A DNA stretch of 64,000 nt from assembly GCA_005883215.1 (NCBI GenBank), contig VAYS01000009.1:158958-222957 (forward strand), read 5' to 3'. The DNA is from Actinomycetota bacterium (GTDB lineage Bacteria > Actinomycetota > Thermoleophilia > Solirubrobacterales > Solirubrobacteraceae). Positions 24,770 through 32,696 of the stretch are shown here, piece after piece. The notes below the pieces were generated by a model. It did no database searches. It was given only the letters and a program-made list of their open reading frames with translations, and was not told the DNA's origin. A program made the translations under genes and the position numbers. Each line of letters opens with the position of its first letter. Position 1 is the first letter of the stretch.

Positions 24770-25579
24770 ATGCGCTGCCTGTACGTGGATCTGGACGGCA
24801 CGCTGCTGGGCCCCAACGGCTCGCTGCTGCACGACGCCGAAGGCCGCCCCTCGCTGCTGGGGGCGCGGGCGATGGAGGCCTGCCTGCGAGCCGGGGTTGA
24901 GGTGGTGGTGGTGTCCGGTCGCCGGCGCGCCCAGACGGGCGAGGACGCCCGCCTGCTCGGGCAGCGCTGCTACGTAGCCGAGGCCGGCGCGCTGCTGATC
25001 CTCGACGGCGAGGAGCACTGGCTGACGGGAGAGCTTCGCCCCGGCGAGCGCACCATCCACCAGCAGATCGAGGACTCGGGGGCGCCGGCCCTGCTGCTCG
25101 AGCGCTACCCCGGGCGCCTGGAGCACCACGACCCCTGGCACCGCGACCGCGAGGTCTCGCACCTGTTCCGGGGCCTGGTGGACGCCGACGAGGCCGACGC
25201 CCTGCTCGCCCAGCACAGCCTGGGCCACCTGCGCCTGGTCGACAACGGGGTCGTGCACCGTCGCTCGGCGGCGCTGGCCGACCTGCCCCAGGTGCGCGGC
25301 TATCACCTGGTCCCGGCGGCTTCGTCCAAGGCCGGCGCGGTGGCCGTCCACATGCGGGCGCGGGGCTATGCCCGCTCGGAGGCGATCGGGGTCGGGGACT
25401 CGCGTGAGGACCTGGCGGTGGCGGCGCACGTGGCGCGCTTCTGGGTGGTGGCCAACGCGCTCGAGCGCGATCCCACGCTCGCCGACGCGCTGTCGGGCCA
25501 TGACAACGTCAGCGTCTGCCAGGAGTCCCACGGCGCCGGGGTCTACGAGGCGGTCGTCACCACGCTGGCCACGCGTTGA
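24770..25579 (+). CDS. HAD-IIB phosphatase, probable glucosyl/mannosyl-3-phosphoglycerate phosphatase
   Basis: This 269-residue HAD hydrolase has motif I DLDGTLLG (residues 7-14) with nucleophile Asp7 and acid Asp9. Motif II is VVSGRRRAQ, motif III the Lys in PAASSKAGAV, and motif IV GVGDSREDLAVA. The type IIB cap lies between motifs II and III. Such enzymes remove phosphate from glucosyl- or mannosyl-3-phosphoglycerate. Its place 11 nt after gpgS makes glucosyl-3-phosphoglycerate the likely substrate, completing a two-step glucosylglycerate pathway in the cytoplasm. No mannosyl- or methyltransferase genes adjoin. The specific substrate is inferred from context. Confidence 0.85.
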   Translation: MRCLYVDLDGTLLGPNGSLLHDAEGRPSLLGARAMEACLRAGVEVVVVSGRRRAQTGEDARLLGQRCYVAEAGALLILDGEEHWLTGELRPGERTIHQQIEDSGAPALLLERYPGRLEHHDPWHRDREVSHLFRGLVDADEADALLAQHSLGHLRLVDNGVVHRRSAALADLPQVRGYHLVPAASSKAGAVAVHMRARGYARSEAIGVGDSREDLAVAAHVARFWVVANALERDPTLADALSGHDNVSVCQESHGAGVYEAVVTTLATR

Positions 25580-25607
25580 GGCCGGGGACGCTGTGATACT
25601 GGCGCCC

Positions 25608-26072
25608 GTGGCACGAAGCCGGTGCAAGCTGACGGGGGCGGTGGCCCTGGCCTGCGTGCCGGCCCTGAGCGGCGCCCCGGCGGCGGCGCGCCCGGCGGTC
25701 GTCGGGGCAAAGGTCGTCCGCTACGTGGGCAGGCTGCCCGGGGGCTCGATCCGCCTCCGGGTGCGCGCGAGGCGGGTGACGATCACCTTTCAGGCATCGG
25801 CGGGGTGCGGCGAGCTGCCGTCGGGGACCTTTCCGGCCACGGTTACCAGGCTGCGCGGGGGGCGCTTCTCGGCCCATCGGGTGGCCTCGGTCTCGGGCGC
25901 CACGGACGAGAGCCAAGGCACACCCACGGGCACGCTGACCGTGAGCGGCCGCCGACGCGGCGGGCGGGTCACCGGCCAGCTGCGCTACGACGAGAGCAGC
26001 AGCTCGCTGTTCGTCGGCACCTCCGGTCACCACTGCTCGATCTCGAGCAGCTACTCCGCCCGCCGGCGATAG
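25608..26072 (+). CDS. small secreted protein of unknown function
   Basis: This protein of about 154 residues starts at GTG 25608; an earlier in-frame GTG at 25593 is possible. The N-terminus has a basic residue cluster and a hydrophobic run (LTGAVALACVPALSGAPAAA) with an AxA-type cleavage site, so secretion is likely. The mature part is beta-rich and Ser/Gly/Arg-rich, with cysteines in SAGCGEL and HHCSISS that could pair. A GATACT hexamer lies 7 nt before the GTG, reminiscent of leaderless promoters. Nothing in the sequence reveals its role. It follows the phosphatase gene by 28 nt. Confidence 0.5.
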   Translation: MARSRCKLTGAVALACVPALSGAPAAARPAVVGAKVVRYVGRLPGGSIRLRVRARRVTITFQASAGCGELPSGTFPATVTRLRGGRFSAHRVASVSGATDESQGTPTGTLTVSGRRRGGRVTGQLRYDESSSSLFVGTSGHHCSISSSYSARRR

Positions 26073-26088
26073 CCGGCCCCCGGGCGAA

Positions 26089-26102
26089 GCCCCGTCCGGG
26101 GC
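26089..26102. terminator. possible terminator stem between convergent genes
   Basis: GCCCCG and CGGGGC form a 6-bp stem with a 2-nt loop and are flanked by direct GGGCGAAGCCC-like repeats that extend pairing options. A short CTCTTT run follows on the plus strand. It lies in the 58-nt gap where rightward and leftward genes end. Confidence 0.35.
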
Positions 26103-26130
26103 GAAGCCCTCTTTGCTTGCCCGGTGTGGG

Positions 26131-28416
26131 TCAGCCGGCGACCTCGACGCTGCCCGTACGCTCGAGGTGGCCCCAGCGCAGGCGCGTGCCGAGCATGGCC
26201 GAGATGATCGACTCGATCACCACCAGGTACATGAGCTGGCGGTAGACGAACTGCTGCAGGGGCATCGACCACAACGGGCGCATGGACTCGCCGTCGAGGT
26301 GGAAGGCGTAGATCGCCAGCACGAGCTGAAACAGGTTGAAGCCCCCCCAGAACAGGAGCACGATGAACGGGTTCAAGAACAGCAGGCCGTAGACGGCGAA
26401 CAGGTCGATCACCGGGGCCAGGATGGGCAGCAGGATCTGAAACAGGGCCAGGTAGGGCAGCGCGCGCCGGCCGATGTTCGATTCCCCGGGATGGCGCACG
26501 GCGCCCTTGTGCTTCCAGACCGCCTGGATCGTCCCGAACGCCCAGCGGTAGCGCTGGCGCCAGAGCTGCCCCAGCGTCTCGGGCGCCTCGGTCCAAGCGC
26601 GGGCGTCGTCGACGTAGATCACCCGCCAGCCGTGGCGCCCGATGTCCATCGTGATGTCGGTGTCCTCGGCCAGGGTGGCGGCCGAGACGCCGCCGATCTC
26701 CTGCAGGGCGGCGCGGCGAAAGCCGCCGATCGCCCCGGGCACGGTGGGCATGCAGTTGAACACCTCGTACATGCGTCGGTCGAGGTTGAAGCCCATCACG
26801 TACTCGATGTGCTGCCAGCGCCCGAGCAGCCCCCGGCGGTTGCCCACCTTGGTGTTTCCCGACACCGCGCCGACGTCGGGCTCGGAGAAGCCCTGCACCA
26901 GGCGCTCGAGCGTCTGCTCCTCGAAGACGGTGTCGGCGTCGACGGTGATCAGGATCTCGTGCTCGGCGGCGGCGATGCCGCGGTTGAGCGCCGCCGCCTT
27001 GCCCGCGTTGGGCTGGCGGATGAGCCGCACCGTGGGCTCGCCCAGCTCCTCGACGATCTGGGCCGAGCGGTCGGTGGAGCCGTCGTCGACCACCACCACC
27101 TCGAAGTCGTTGGGGTAGCGGCTGGCGGCCAGCGAGCGCACGGCGCGTCCGATCCCCACCTCCTCGTTGAAGGCGGGGACGATGATCGACACCGGTGGCG
27201 TGTTGGGCTCCTGGGCGCCGGCGGCGCGCCGGCGGCGCACGTGTCGGCGCGCCAGCAGCAGGACCGCGAGCATGCGCAGCGCCACCAGCGCCCCGACGAT
27301 CACCACGCAGATGTTCAAGATCGTGGTGGCGATGCGCGAGACGAGCAGCCCCCCGAGCAGCAGGTTTCCCCGCAGCTTGTCCCCGCCGCTGGCCGGGAGC
27401 TCGACCTCCGGGCGCGACAGGCCGGCGAGCTGGGAGACGAGCACGAACCGGTAGCCGGCGGCCTGCAGCCGCGCGACGACCAGCTTCAGCGCGCTCACGG
27501 TCTGAGCGCGGTTGCCGCCGGCGTCGTGCATGAGGACGATCCCCCCCGGTCGCCCGGGGAGCTGATTGATCCCGTTGTCGATGACGTTCTTGACGATCTC
27601 GCCCACCCCGGGGCGCGCCCAGTCGTCGGAGTCGTAGTCCGACAGGGTCACCACGTAGCCATCCTGGGCCAAGGGGAGGATCGCGTTGTACTGGGCGTCG
27701 GTCAGGGCGTTGGGGACCGAGGAGTAGGGCGGGCGCATGAGACGGGGACGGATGCCGATCGCCCCCGCCACCGCCGACTCGGTCGCCTGCAGCTGCAGCT
27801 TGCGCTGCCACAGCGGGAGCCTCACCAGGTCGGCGTGGGTGAAGGTGTGATTGCCGATCTCAAAGCCGTAGCGGTGCTCGTCGCGCACCAGGTTGGGATG
27901 GCGCGCCACCTGGCTGCCGACCACGAAGAAAGTGGCCGGTACGCGGTAGCTGCGCAGGACGGCCATGATCTTCGGCGTCCAGGTGGGATCGGGGCCGTCG
28001 TCGAAGGTGAGCGCGATCTGCTTGCCGGGCGGGGGCTCGGCGGAGGTCAGCGCGTTGCCCTCGGCGTGCAGGATCGGGCGTCGGCAGTCGGGCTGTCCGG
28101 TCTGCTGGTTGATGCCGTGACACAGGGGGGCATTGGCCAGGCCCTTGGCGGTGGGGGTGGAGCTGGCCCCCACCGTCTTGGTGGTCAGCCCCTGGACCAG
28201 CAAGAGGAGCAGGATCATCACCAGGCAGAAGCTGAGCAGCACCCAGTGGGCCTGGGGGCGGCGGATGCGCCGGCGGATGCTGGCGGCCGTCGGGCGCGAG
28301 AGCGGCTCGCGGCGAAGGGGATTCCTCACCGCGGGGTGCGTGGGGGTGGGACTGCGAGGGTCATGTCGGGCGGGGACGCGGGAGCCGGCGCCCCGGCAGC
28401 GAGCAGCTTGGCGCAT
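26131..28416 (-). CDS. bifunctional polysaccharide deacetylase / family 2 glycosyltransferase
   Basis: This 761-residue membrane protein begins with a basic cytoplasmic segment and one helix (58-76). A NodB-type deacetylase follows, with TFDDGPDP (Asp139-Asp140) and HTFTH (His190, His194) binding metal. Next comes a helix pair near 352-392 and then a processive GT2 domain with PAFNEE, DAD (493-495), a TLAEDTD acid and QRYRW (621-625), and finally four or more C-terminal helices. It should extrude a beta-linked, probably N-acetylhexosamine, polymer and deacetylate it outside, like a fusion of PgaC and PgaB functions. A GTG at 28329 is an alternative start that removes 29 Arg/Pro-rich residues. 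Polymer identity is inferred. Confidence 0.85.
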   Translation of the reverse strand: MRQAARCRGAGSRVPARHDPRSPTPTHPAVRNPLRREPLSRPTAASIRRRIRRPQAHWVLLSFCLVMILLLLLVQGLTTKTVGASSTPTAKGLANAPLCHGINQQTGQPDCRRPILHAEGNALTSAEPPPGKQIALTFDDGPDPTWTPKIMAVLRSYRVPATFFVVGSQVARHPNLVRDEHRYGFEIGNHTFTHADLVRLPLWQRKLQLQATESAVAGAIGIRPRLMRPPYSSVPNALTDAQYNAILPLAQDGYVVTLSDYDSDDWARPGVGEIVKNVIDNGINQLPGRPGGIVLMHDAGGNRAQTVSALKLVVARLQAAGYRFVLVSQLAGLSRPEVELPASGGDKLRGNLLLGGLLVSRIATTILNICVVIVGALVALRMLAVLLLARRHVRRRRAAGAQEPNTPPVSIIVPAFNEEVGIGRAVRSLAASRYPNDFEVVVVDDGSTDRSAQIVEELGEPTVRLIRQPNAGKAAALNRGIAAAEHEILITVDADTVFEEQTLERLVQGFSEPDVGAVSGNTKVGNRRGLLGRWQHIEYVMGFNLDRRMYEVFNCMPTVPGAIGGFRRAALQEIGGVSAATLAEDTDITMDIGRHGWRVIYVDDARAWTEAPETLGQLWRQRYRWAFGTIQAVWKHKGAVRHPGESNIGRRALPYLALFQILLPILAPVIDLFAVYGLLFLNPFIVLLFWGGFNLFQLVLAIYAFHLDGESMRPLWSMPLQQFVYRQLMYLVVIESIISAMLGTRLRWGHLERTGSVEVAG

Positions 28417-28531
28417 CGCAGGTGGCGCTGCCTGTTAGCCGCGCTTCGGCCCTGTTAGGAACTGCAAAGAACGGCGTAAGGTCCGAGGAGGACCCCTTGA
28501 TCGGCCCCGCCGCGGCGCCGAGTATGGGGTC

Positions 28532-28834
28532 ATGGCCACATTTCACACCGCCGTGCCCGCGGTGGCGGTCCCCGCCCCCGGGCTAGGGCTGCCCCGGCGC
28601 CCGGCGGGCCCGGCGCCGATCCCGGATCGCGAGCTGCCCGTGTTCTTCGACGGCAGTGGCCGCCGCGCGCGGCTCGTGCGCTGGGCGGGACGGGGCCCGG
28701 CGCGCCCGCCAGCGCGCCGCCAGGCGCCTGAACGGGCCCGCGCCCCGGCGCCAGCGCGCGGGCGGCGGCGCGGTGGTGCGCACCAGCGCCACCCACTCAT
28801 CGAGCGGGAGCTCTCCCGAGATCAGCCCGCTTAG
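28532..28834 (+). pseudogene. possible remnant of the N-terminus of a GT/deacetylase-type protein
   Basis: A 100-codon plus-strand frame opens with an ATG and includes PVFFDGSGRRARLVRWAGR near residues 36-54. This resembles the cytoplasmic N-terminal signature FFD-x-(S/T)GRR-x-R-x-(V/I)R found in actinobacterial membrane deacetylase/glycosyltransferase proteins. After that the frame becomes Arg/Pro/Ala-rich with no membrane helix and runs antisense to the 3' part of gpsA. The neighbour at 26131-28416 is such a fusion enzyme but on the other strand. I infer a truncated copy whose remainder is lost, but a chance frame cannot be excluded. Confidence 0.3.
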
Positions 28835-29770
28835 CCCCGCCGTCACCGGGGCCGGCACCTCGGCCCGGGCAAGCGCGCTGGCCAGCAGCGGCACCGAGCG
28901 CAGGGCCTCGACCGCCTGGCCGATGTGGAGGGGGATCTGCTCGGCGGGCACGCCCTGGGCCAGCAGCTCGCCGGCACGGCGGTTGCGGCTGCGCGGGGCC
29001 AGCGCGGTGGCCACCAGGTCGCCGGTCCCCGCCAGCCCGATGAACGACTCGGGGCGCCCCCCCTGCAGGGCGGCCAGGCGCCAGACCTCGGCGAAGATGT
29101 GCCCGGCGGCGGCGCCGGCCGCGTTCAGTCCCTGCGCCACGGTCGCCCCCGACGCCAGCGCGGCGACGTTCTTGGCCGCGCCGGCGAGCTCGACGCCGGT
29201 CGGGTCGTTGGAGATCTCGCACACTACGCCCGCGCGGTTGAACACCCCGGCCAGCGCCTGCGCCAGCTCCTCGTCGGCGGAGGCGGCCACCAGGGCCGCG
29301 CCGGCCTGGACCATCTCCTCGGCGTGGGCGGGCCCCCCGATGCACGCCACGCGGTGGGCGCCGAAGCGCTGGGAGAGCACGGCGGTGGGGGCGACCCCGT
29401 CGGGGGGCACCAGTCCCTTGGCCAGCGAGACCAGCGCCGCTCCGGCGCCCAGGCCGGCCGCGGGCAGGCCGGAGATGACCTCGTCCAGACCCTGGGAGGG
29501 CACGCCCAGCAGGACGAGATCGGCGCGCCCCAGGGGGCTTCCCGCCCGCTCGATGCGCAGCTGGCCGGGCAGCTCGACGCCCGGCAGGTAGGCCTGGTTC
29601 TCGCGTCGGGCCGACAGCTCGCCGACGCGCTCGGCCCCCCGTGCGTGAAGCGTGGTGCGCAGTCCGGCGCGCGCGAGCAGCACCGCCACCGCGGTCCCGA
29701 ACGAGCCCGCGCCGATCACCACCGCGCGACGGCCGGGGACGCCGGAGCGAAAGCGGTGCGCTCGCGCCAT
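28583..29770 (-). CDS. gpsA: NAD(P)-dependent glycerol-3-phosphate dehydrogenase
   Basis: This enzyme makes sn-glycerol 3-phosphate from dihydroxyacetone phosphate for phospholipid synthesis. The Rossmann motif VVIGAGSFGTAVAVLLA is at residues 17-33. The conserved GGPAHAEEM, the catalytic lysine in LAGAAKNV and the GLAGTGDLVATAL and SRNR blocks are all present. The family is usually near 330 residues, whereas here it is 395. The extra 60 C-terminal residues (about 335-395) are Arg/Pro/Ala-rich and lie antisense to a possible gene remnant, suggesting that the original stop was lost by rearrangement. The gene is leftward and 89 nt beyond the glycerate kinase stop. Confidence 0.9.
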   Translation of the reverse strand: MARAHRFRSGVPGRRAVVIGAGSFGTAVAVLLARAGLRTTLHARGAERVGELSARRENQAYLPGVELPGQLRIERAGSPLGRADLVLLGVPSQGLDEVISGLPAAGLGAGAALVSLAKGLVPPDGVAPTAVLSQRFGAHRVACIGGPAHAEEMVQAGAALVAASADEELAQALAGVFNRAGVVCEISNDPTGVELAGAAKNVAALASGATVAQGLNAAGAAAGHIFAEVWRLAALQGGRPESFIGLAGTGDLVATALAPRSRNRRAGELLAQGVPAEQIPLHIGQAVEALRSVPLLASALARAEVPAPVTAGLSGLISGELPLDEWVALVRTTAPPPARWRRGAGPFRRLAARWRARRAPSRPAHEPRAAATAVEEHGQLAIRDRRRARRAPGQP

Positions 29771-29859
29771 ATGGCTTCTTAGTCGAACTGGGCCGCGGGG
29801 TTACGTCGCGGCGCGTTCGCTTCGCCGTCGGGTATACCCCCGTGCGGGCCGGGGATCGC

Positions 29860-30864
29860 TCAGATGCGCCCGGCGAGCTCGCGCCCGGCGCGCTCCAGCT
29901 GTGCCGGCGTGCCCGCCTCGAGGATGATCTGGAGGTCGAGGATGCGGGCGTCGAAGGGGTCGAGGCGGTTGCGCCCCACCACGGCGTGGGCGGGCACGCC
30001 GAGCGCTCGCGCGGCGCGGGCGACCTCGGCCACCGCTTTACCCGCCAGCGTGCTGCGATCCAGGCGCCCCTCGCCGGTGACCACCACGCGGGCGCGCTTG
30101 AGCCGGCCCGGGAGCCCCACCGACCGGGCCACGAACGCGGCGCCGGATACGAGGTGGGCGTCCAGCGCCGCCCACAGGCCCCCGGCCAGGCCGCCGGCGG
30201 CGCCGGTCATGGGGACGCCGGTCGGGTCGCGGGGCAGGCGGCGGGCCAGGGCGCCCAGGCGCCGCGACAGCCGTCGCGTCGCGGGCGCATCGGCCCCCTT
30301 CTGGGCGGCGAAGCGGCTGGCCGCCAGCTCATACGGCGTCTGCACGTCACACAGGACGGTGATGCGCGGTCCGCCCCGGCGCCGGCCGGCTCCCACGTCG
30401 GCCAGCGCCGCGAGCGCCCCGGCGCCCCCGTCGGTACTGGCGCTTCCCCCCGCGGCCACGAGCACCTGGTGGGCGCCCCTTGCCAGCGCGGTTGCGATCA
30501 GCTCGCCGGTGCCGGTGCTGGAGGCGGCCTCGGCGTCGCGATCGGCCTCGGGGACCAGGGCCAGGCCGCTGGCCTGCGCCACCTCGACGACGGCGGTGGT
30601 GCCGTCGGAGAGCCAGCCGAGCTCGGCGTCCACCGGTTCGCCCAGCGGGCTCGAGGCCGCTACGCGCTCGGTGCTTCCGCCGAGCGCGTCCACAAGCGCC
30701 GCCAGCGTGCCCTCGCCCCCGTCGGCCATCGGGCAGCGCTCGACCGCCGCGGCCCCGCCCGCGATCAGACCGTCCGCCAGGGCGGCGGCCACCTCGGCGG
30801 CGGTGAGCGTTCCCTTGAACGCGTCGGGCGCCACCAGCACCGGCGGCGTGGTCCCCGGGGCCAC
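29860..30864 (-). CDS. glycerate kinase (GlxK/GarK family)
   Basis: This 334-residue protein opens with VLVAPDAFKGTLTAAEVAAAL, the signature of class II glycerate kinases. It also has CPMADGGEGT, a GTGELIATAL segment, AAGGSASTDGGAG at the active-site loop, GAAGGLAGGL and VVVTGEGRLDRSTLAGK. Family members phosphorylate glycerate, most often at C2, feeding it to glycolysis. Start GTG at 30864 was chosen over longer frames because GGAGGA at 30874-30879 sits 9 nt upstream and the conserved domain begins ten residues later. In this window it could recycle glycerate released from glucosylglycerate, although it is not in the gpgS operon. Confidence 0.88.
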   Translation of the reverse strand: MAPGTTPPVLVAPDAFKGTLTAAEVAAALADGLIAGGAAAVERCPMADGGEGTLAALVDALGGSTERVAASSPLGEPVDAELGWLSDGTTAVVEVAQASGLALVPEADRDAEAASSTGTGELIATALARGAHQVLVAAGGSASTDGGAGALAALADVGAGRRRGGPRITVLCDVQTPYELAASRFAAQKGADAPATRRLSRRLGALARRLPRDPTGVPMTGAAGGLAGGLWAALDAHLVSGAAFVARSVGLPGRLKRARVVVTGEGRLDRSTLAGKAVAEVARAARALGVPAHAVVGRNRLDPFDARILDLQIILEAGTPAQLERAGRELAGRI

Positions 30865-30978
30865 GGTGGGGCATCCTCCCAGGGCACGGCGGGCGGCGAG
30901 TTGCCCCCGGGGCCGACGCATTTTCGCAAGCAGCGGGGAGCCCAAGCGCGTCCAGCCCAGCCGGGCCAAGCGCCCGGG

Positions 30979-31932
30979 TTAGGCCTGGAGCTGCTCCAGG
31001 CGGCACTCCGCGGGGGGCTTGTCCTCGCGCCAGCGCTGCACCTTGGCCCCGTGGCGGATGCGCCCGGCGCTGGCGTGATCGAACGTCACCTCGACCACCA
31101 GCTCGGGTCGCAGCTCGATCAACTCCAGCTCGCGCCCGGCGGTCCAGCGGCTGGGGTCGCCGCTTCCGCGCTTGCCCGTCTCATACGGCGCCAGGCGCCC
31201 CACCAGCTCGCGCTTCTCGCGGGTGGAGAAGCCCGAGCTGTGACCGACGACGTGCAACTCGCCGTCGCCGTCGTAGAGCCCGAGGATCAGCGACCCCAGC
31301 GTCCCCTCCTGCTTGCCCGGACGCCAGCCCACGACCACGCAGTCGATCGTGCGCACGCGCTTGATCTTGAGCATGCCCGTGCGCTGACCCGGGCGATAGG
31401 GGGCGTCGAGCTCCTTGGCGATCACGCCCTCCGCCTCGCGCAGCCAGCGCTCGGCGTCGGCCGCCTCGGTCACCGAGGGCGTGAGCTCGAGCGTGTCGTC
31501 GTGGCGGGCGGCGAAGCGCTCGAGCGCCGCGCGGCGCTTGGCGAAGGGCTGCTCGAGCAGCGAGCGATCGCCCTCGGCGAGCAGGTCGAAGCTCACGTAT
31601 CGGGCGGGCGTCTCGCGGGCCAGGCGCTCGATGCGCGAGGCGGCGGGATGGATCCGCTGCTGCAGCGCGTCGAACTGCATCAGCCCCGCGTCTGAGGCGA
31701 TGATGATCTCGCCGTCGAGCACGCACGGCGCGGGCGGAAAGCGCAGCTCGGGGAAGTAGCGCTCGAGCGGCTTGCCCCCCCGCGACTGCAGGCGCACGCC
31801 GTCTTTATCGACAAAGGCGATCGCGCGAAAGCCATCGAACTTGGGCTCATAGGACCAGCCGCCGCCCTCGGGCAGACCGCGACGCGGTCGCGCGAGCTGG
31901 GGGAGCAGGGGAGGGGAGAGGGCCAGCGACAT
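30979..31932 (-). CDS. ATP-dependent DNA ligase, LigC-like
   Basis: This 317-residue ligase has the nucleotidyl-lysine motif EPKFDGFRAIAF (motif I, K-x-D-G). Motif III reads RYVSFDLLA, motif IV AEGVIAKELDAPY and motif V LKIKRVRTIDCVVVGW, with an OB domain after residue 210. The length and lack of polymerase or nuclease domains match LigC-type ligases of actinobacteria, which act in repair or NHEJ backup; no ku gene adjoins. The main start is the ATG at 31932; a GTG at 31956 adds 8 residues. A TACGAT hexamer on this strand (31946-31951) lies 13 nt before the ATG. It is divergent from the DtxR-type gene. Confidence 0.88.
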   Translation of the reverse strand: MSLALSPPLLPQLARPRRGLPEGGGWSYEPKFDGFRAIAFVDKDGVRLQSRGGKPLERYFPELRFPPAPCVLDGEIIIASDAGLMQFDALQQRIHPAASRIERLARETPARYVSFDLLAEGDRSLLEQPFAKRRAALERFAARHDDTLELTPSVTEAADAERWLREAEGVIAKELDAPYRPGQRTGMLKIKRVRTIDCVVVGWRPGKQEGTLGSLILGLYDGDGELHVVGHSSGFSTREKRELVGRLAPYETGKRGSGDPSRWTAGRELELIELRPELVVEVTFDHASAGRIRHGAKVQRWREDKPPAECRLEQLQA

Positions 31933-31970
31933 CGGGCTGGGAGCGATCGTAGCCACCGCAGCCGCGCCGA

Positions 31971-31976
31971 TACGAT
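31971..31976 (+). promoter_or_regulatory. -10-like TACGAT, 6 nt before the DtxR/MntR GTG
   Basis: TACGAT is followed by 6 nt and the GTG at 31983 with no ribosome binding site, the same spacing and hexamer as at 15848-15853. It predicts a leaderless transcript. Confidence 0.45.
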
Positions 31977-31982
31977 CAGACG

Positions 31983-32696
31983 GTGAGCACCGACCAGGCC
32001 ACGCCGGCCGAGGAGGAGTATCTGCAGACCATCTTCTGGCTCAAGGAGGCCAGGTTGCCGATGACCGCCGCCAACGTCGCCCGCGCGATGCAGCTGTCGG
32101 CGCCCACCGTGCACGAGATGGTGGGGCGCCTGGAGCGCGACGGCTATATCACGCGCGACGCCGACAAGGCCATCGCCTTCACCGAGTCGGGCGACCGGCA
32201 TGCCGCCGAGGTGGTCAGCCGCCACCGCCTGATCGAGCGTTTCCTCACCGACGTGCTGGGGATCCCGTGGGACGAGGTCCACGAGGAGGCCGAGCGGCTC
32301 GAGCACGCGATGTCCCCCGTGCTCGAGGAGCGGATGCGCGGGGCGATCGGGGATGCCAAGACCTGCCCCCACGGGCACCCGATCGTGGCCGGGGCGCGGG
32401 TGGAGGGGGTGCCCCTGGCCGACGTGCAGGCGGGGGCGTCGGTGCGCATCCTGCGGTTTGAGAACGAGGCCGAAGATCTGCTGCGCTACCTCAAGCTGGC
32501 GGGGCTCGAGCCCGGCCTGGAGGGAACCCTGGCCCGCAGCGACGAGGACGAGGTGGTCGTCTCCGCCGACGGACAGGAGCGGACGGTCACCCGCTCGGTG
32601 GCCGAGACGGTGTCGGTCCTGGCCGACCCCTCGCCCCCGCCGCGGATCGCGCTGCCCGAGCAGCTGGTGCTGGGACGCGAGCGCTACGGGCGCTGA
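31983..32696 (+). CDS. DtxR/MntR-family metalloregulator with MntR-type ligands
   Basis: This 237-residue protein has a winged helix (residues 8-70; NVARAMQLSAPTVHEMVGRL), a dimerisation and metal-binding domain (75-140) and a C-terminal SH3/FeoA-like domain (about 150-225). In iron regulators of the IdeR type the primary site uses Met10 and Cys102. Here the aligned positions are Glu12 (EEEYLQ) and Glu104 in EEAERLEH, with Glu107 and His108 kept. Acid residues at these two places are typical of the manganese-responsive MntR group. I therefore favour manganese over iron sensing. Start GTG at 31983, probably leaderless. No transporter gene adjoins; the 3' end overlaps the convergent subtilase-like gene by 13 nt. 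Confidence 0.85.
   Translation: MSTDQATPAEEEYLQTIFWLKEARLPMTAANVARAMQLSAPTVHEMVGRLERDGYITRDADKAIAFTESGDRHAAEVVSRHRLIERFLTDVLGIPWDEVHEEAERLEHAMSPVLEERMRGAIGDAKTCPHGHPIVAGARVEGVPLADVQAGASVRILRFENEAEDLLRYLKLAGLEPGLEGTLARSDEDEVVVSADGQERTVTRSVAETVSVLADPSPPPRIALPEQLVLGRERYGR

Noticed and set aside
26113..28458. Plus-strand open frame of about 781 codons
   Set aside because: Antisense to the deacetylase/GT2 fusion; composition is Asp/His/Arg/Gly-rich without secondary-structure logic.
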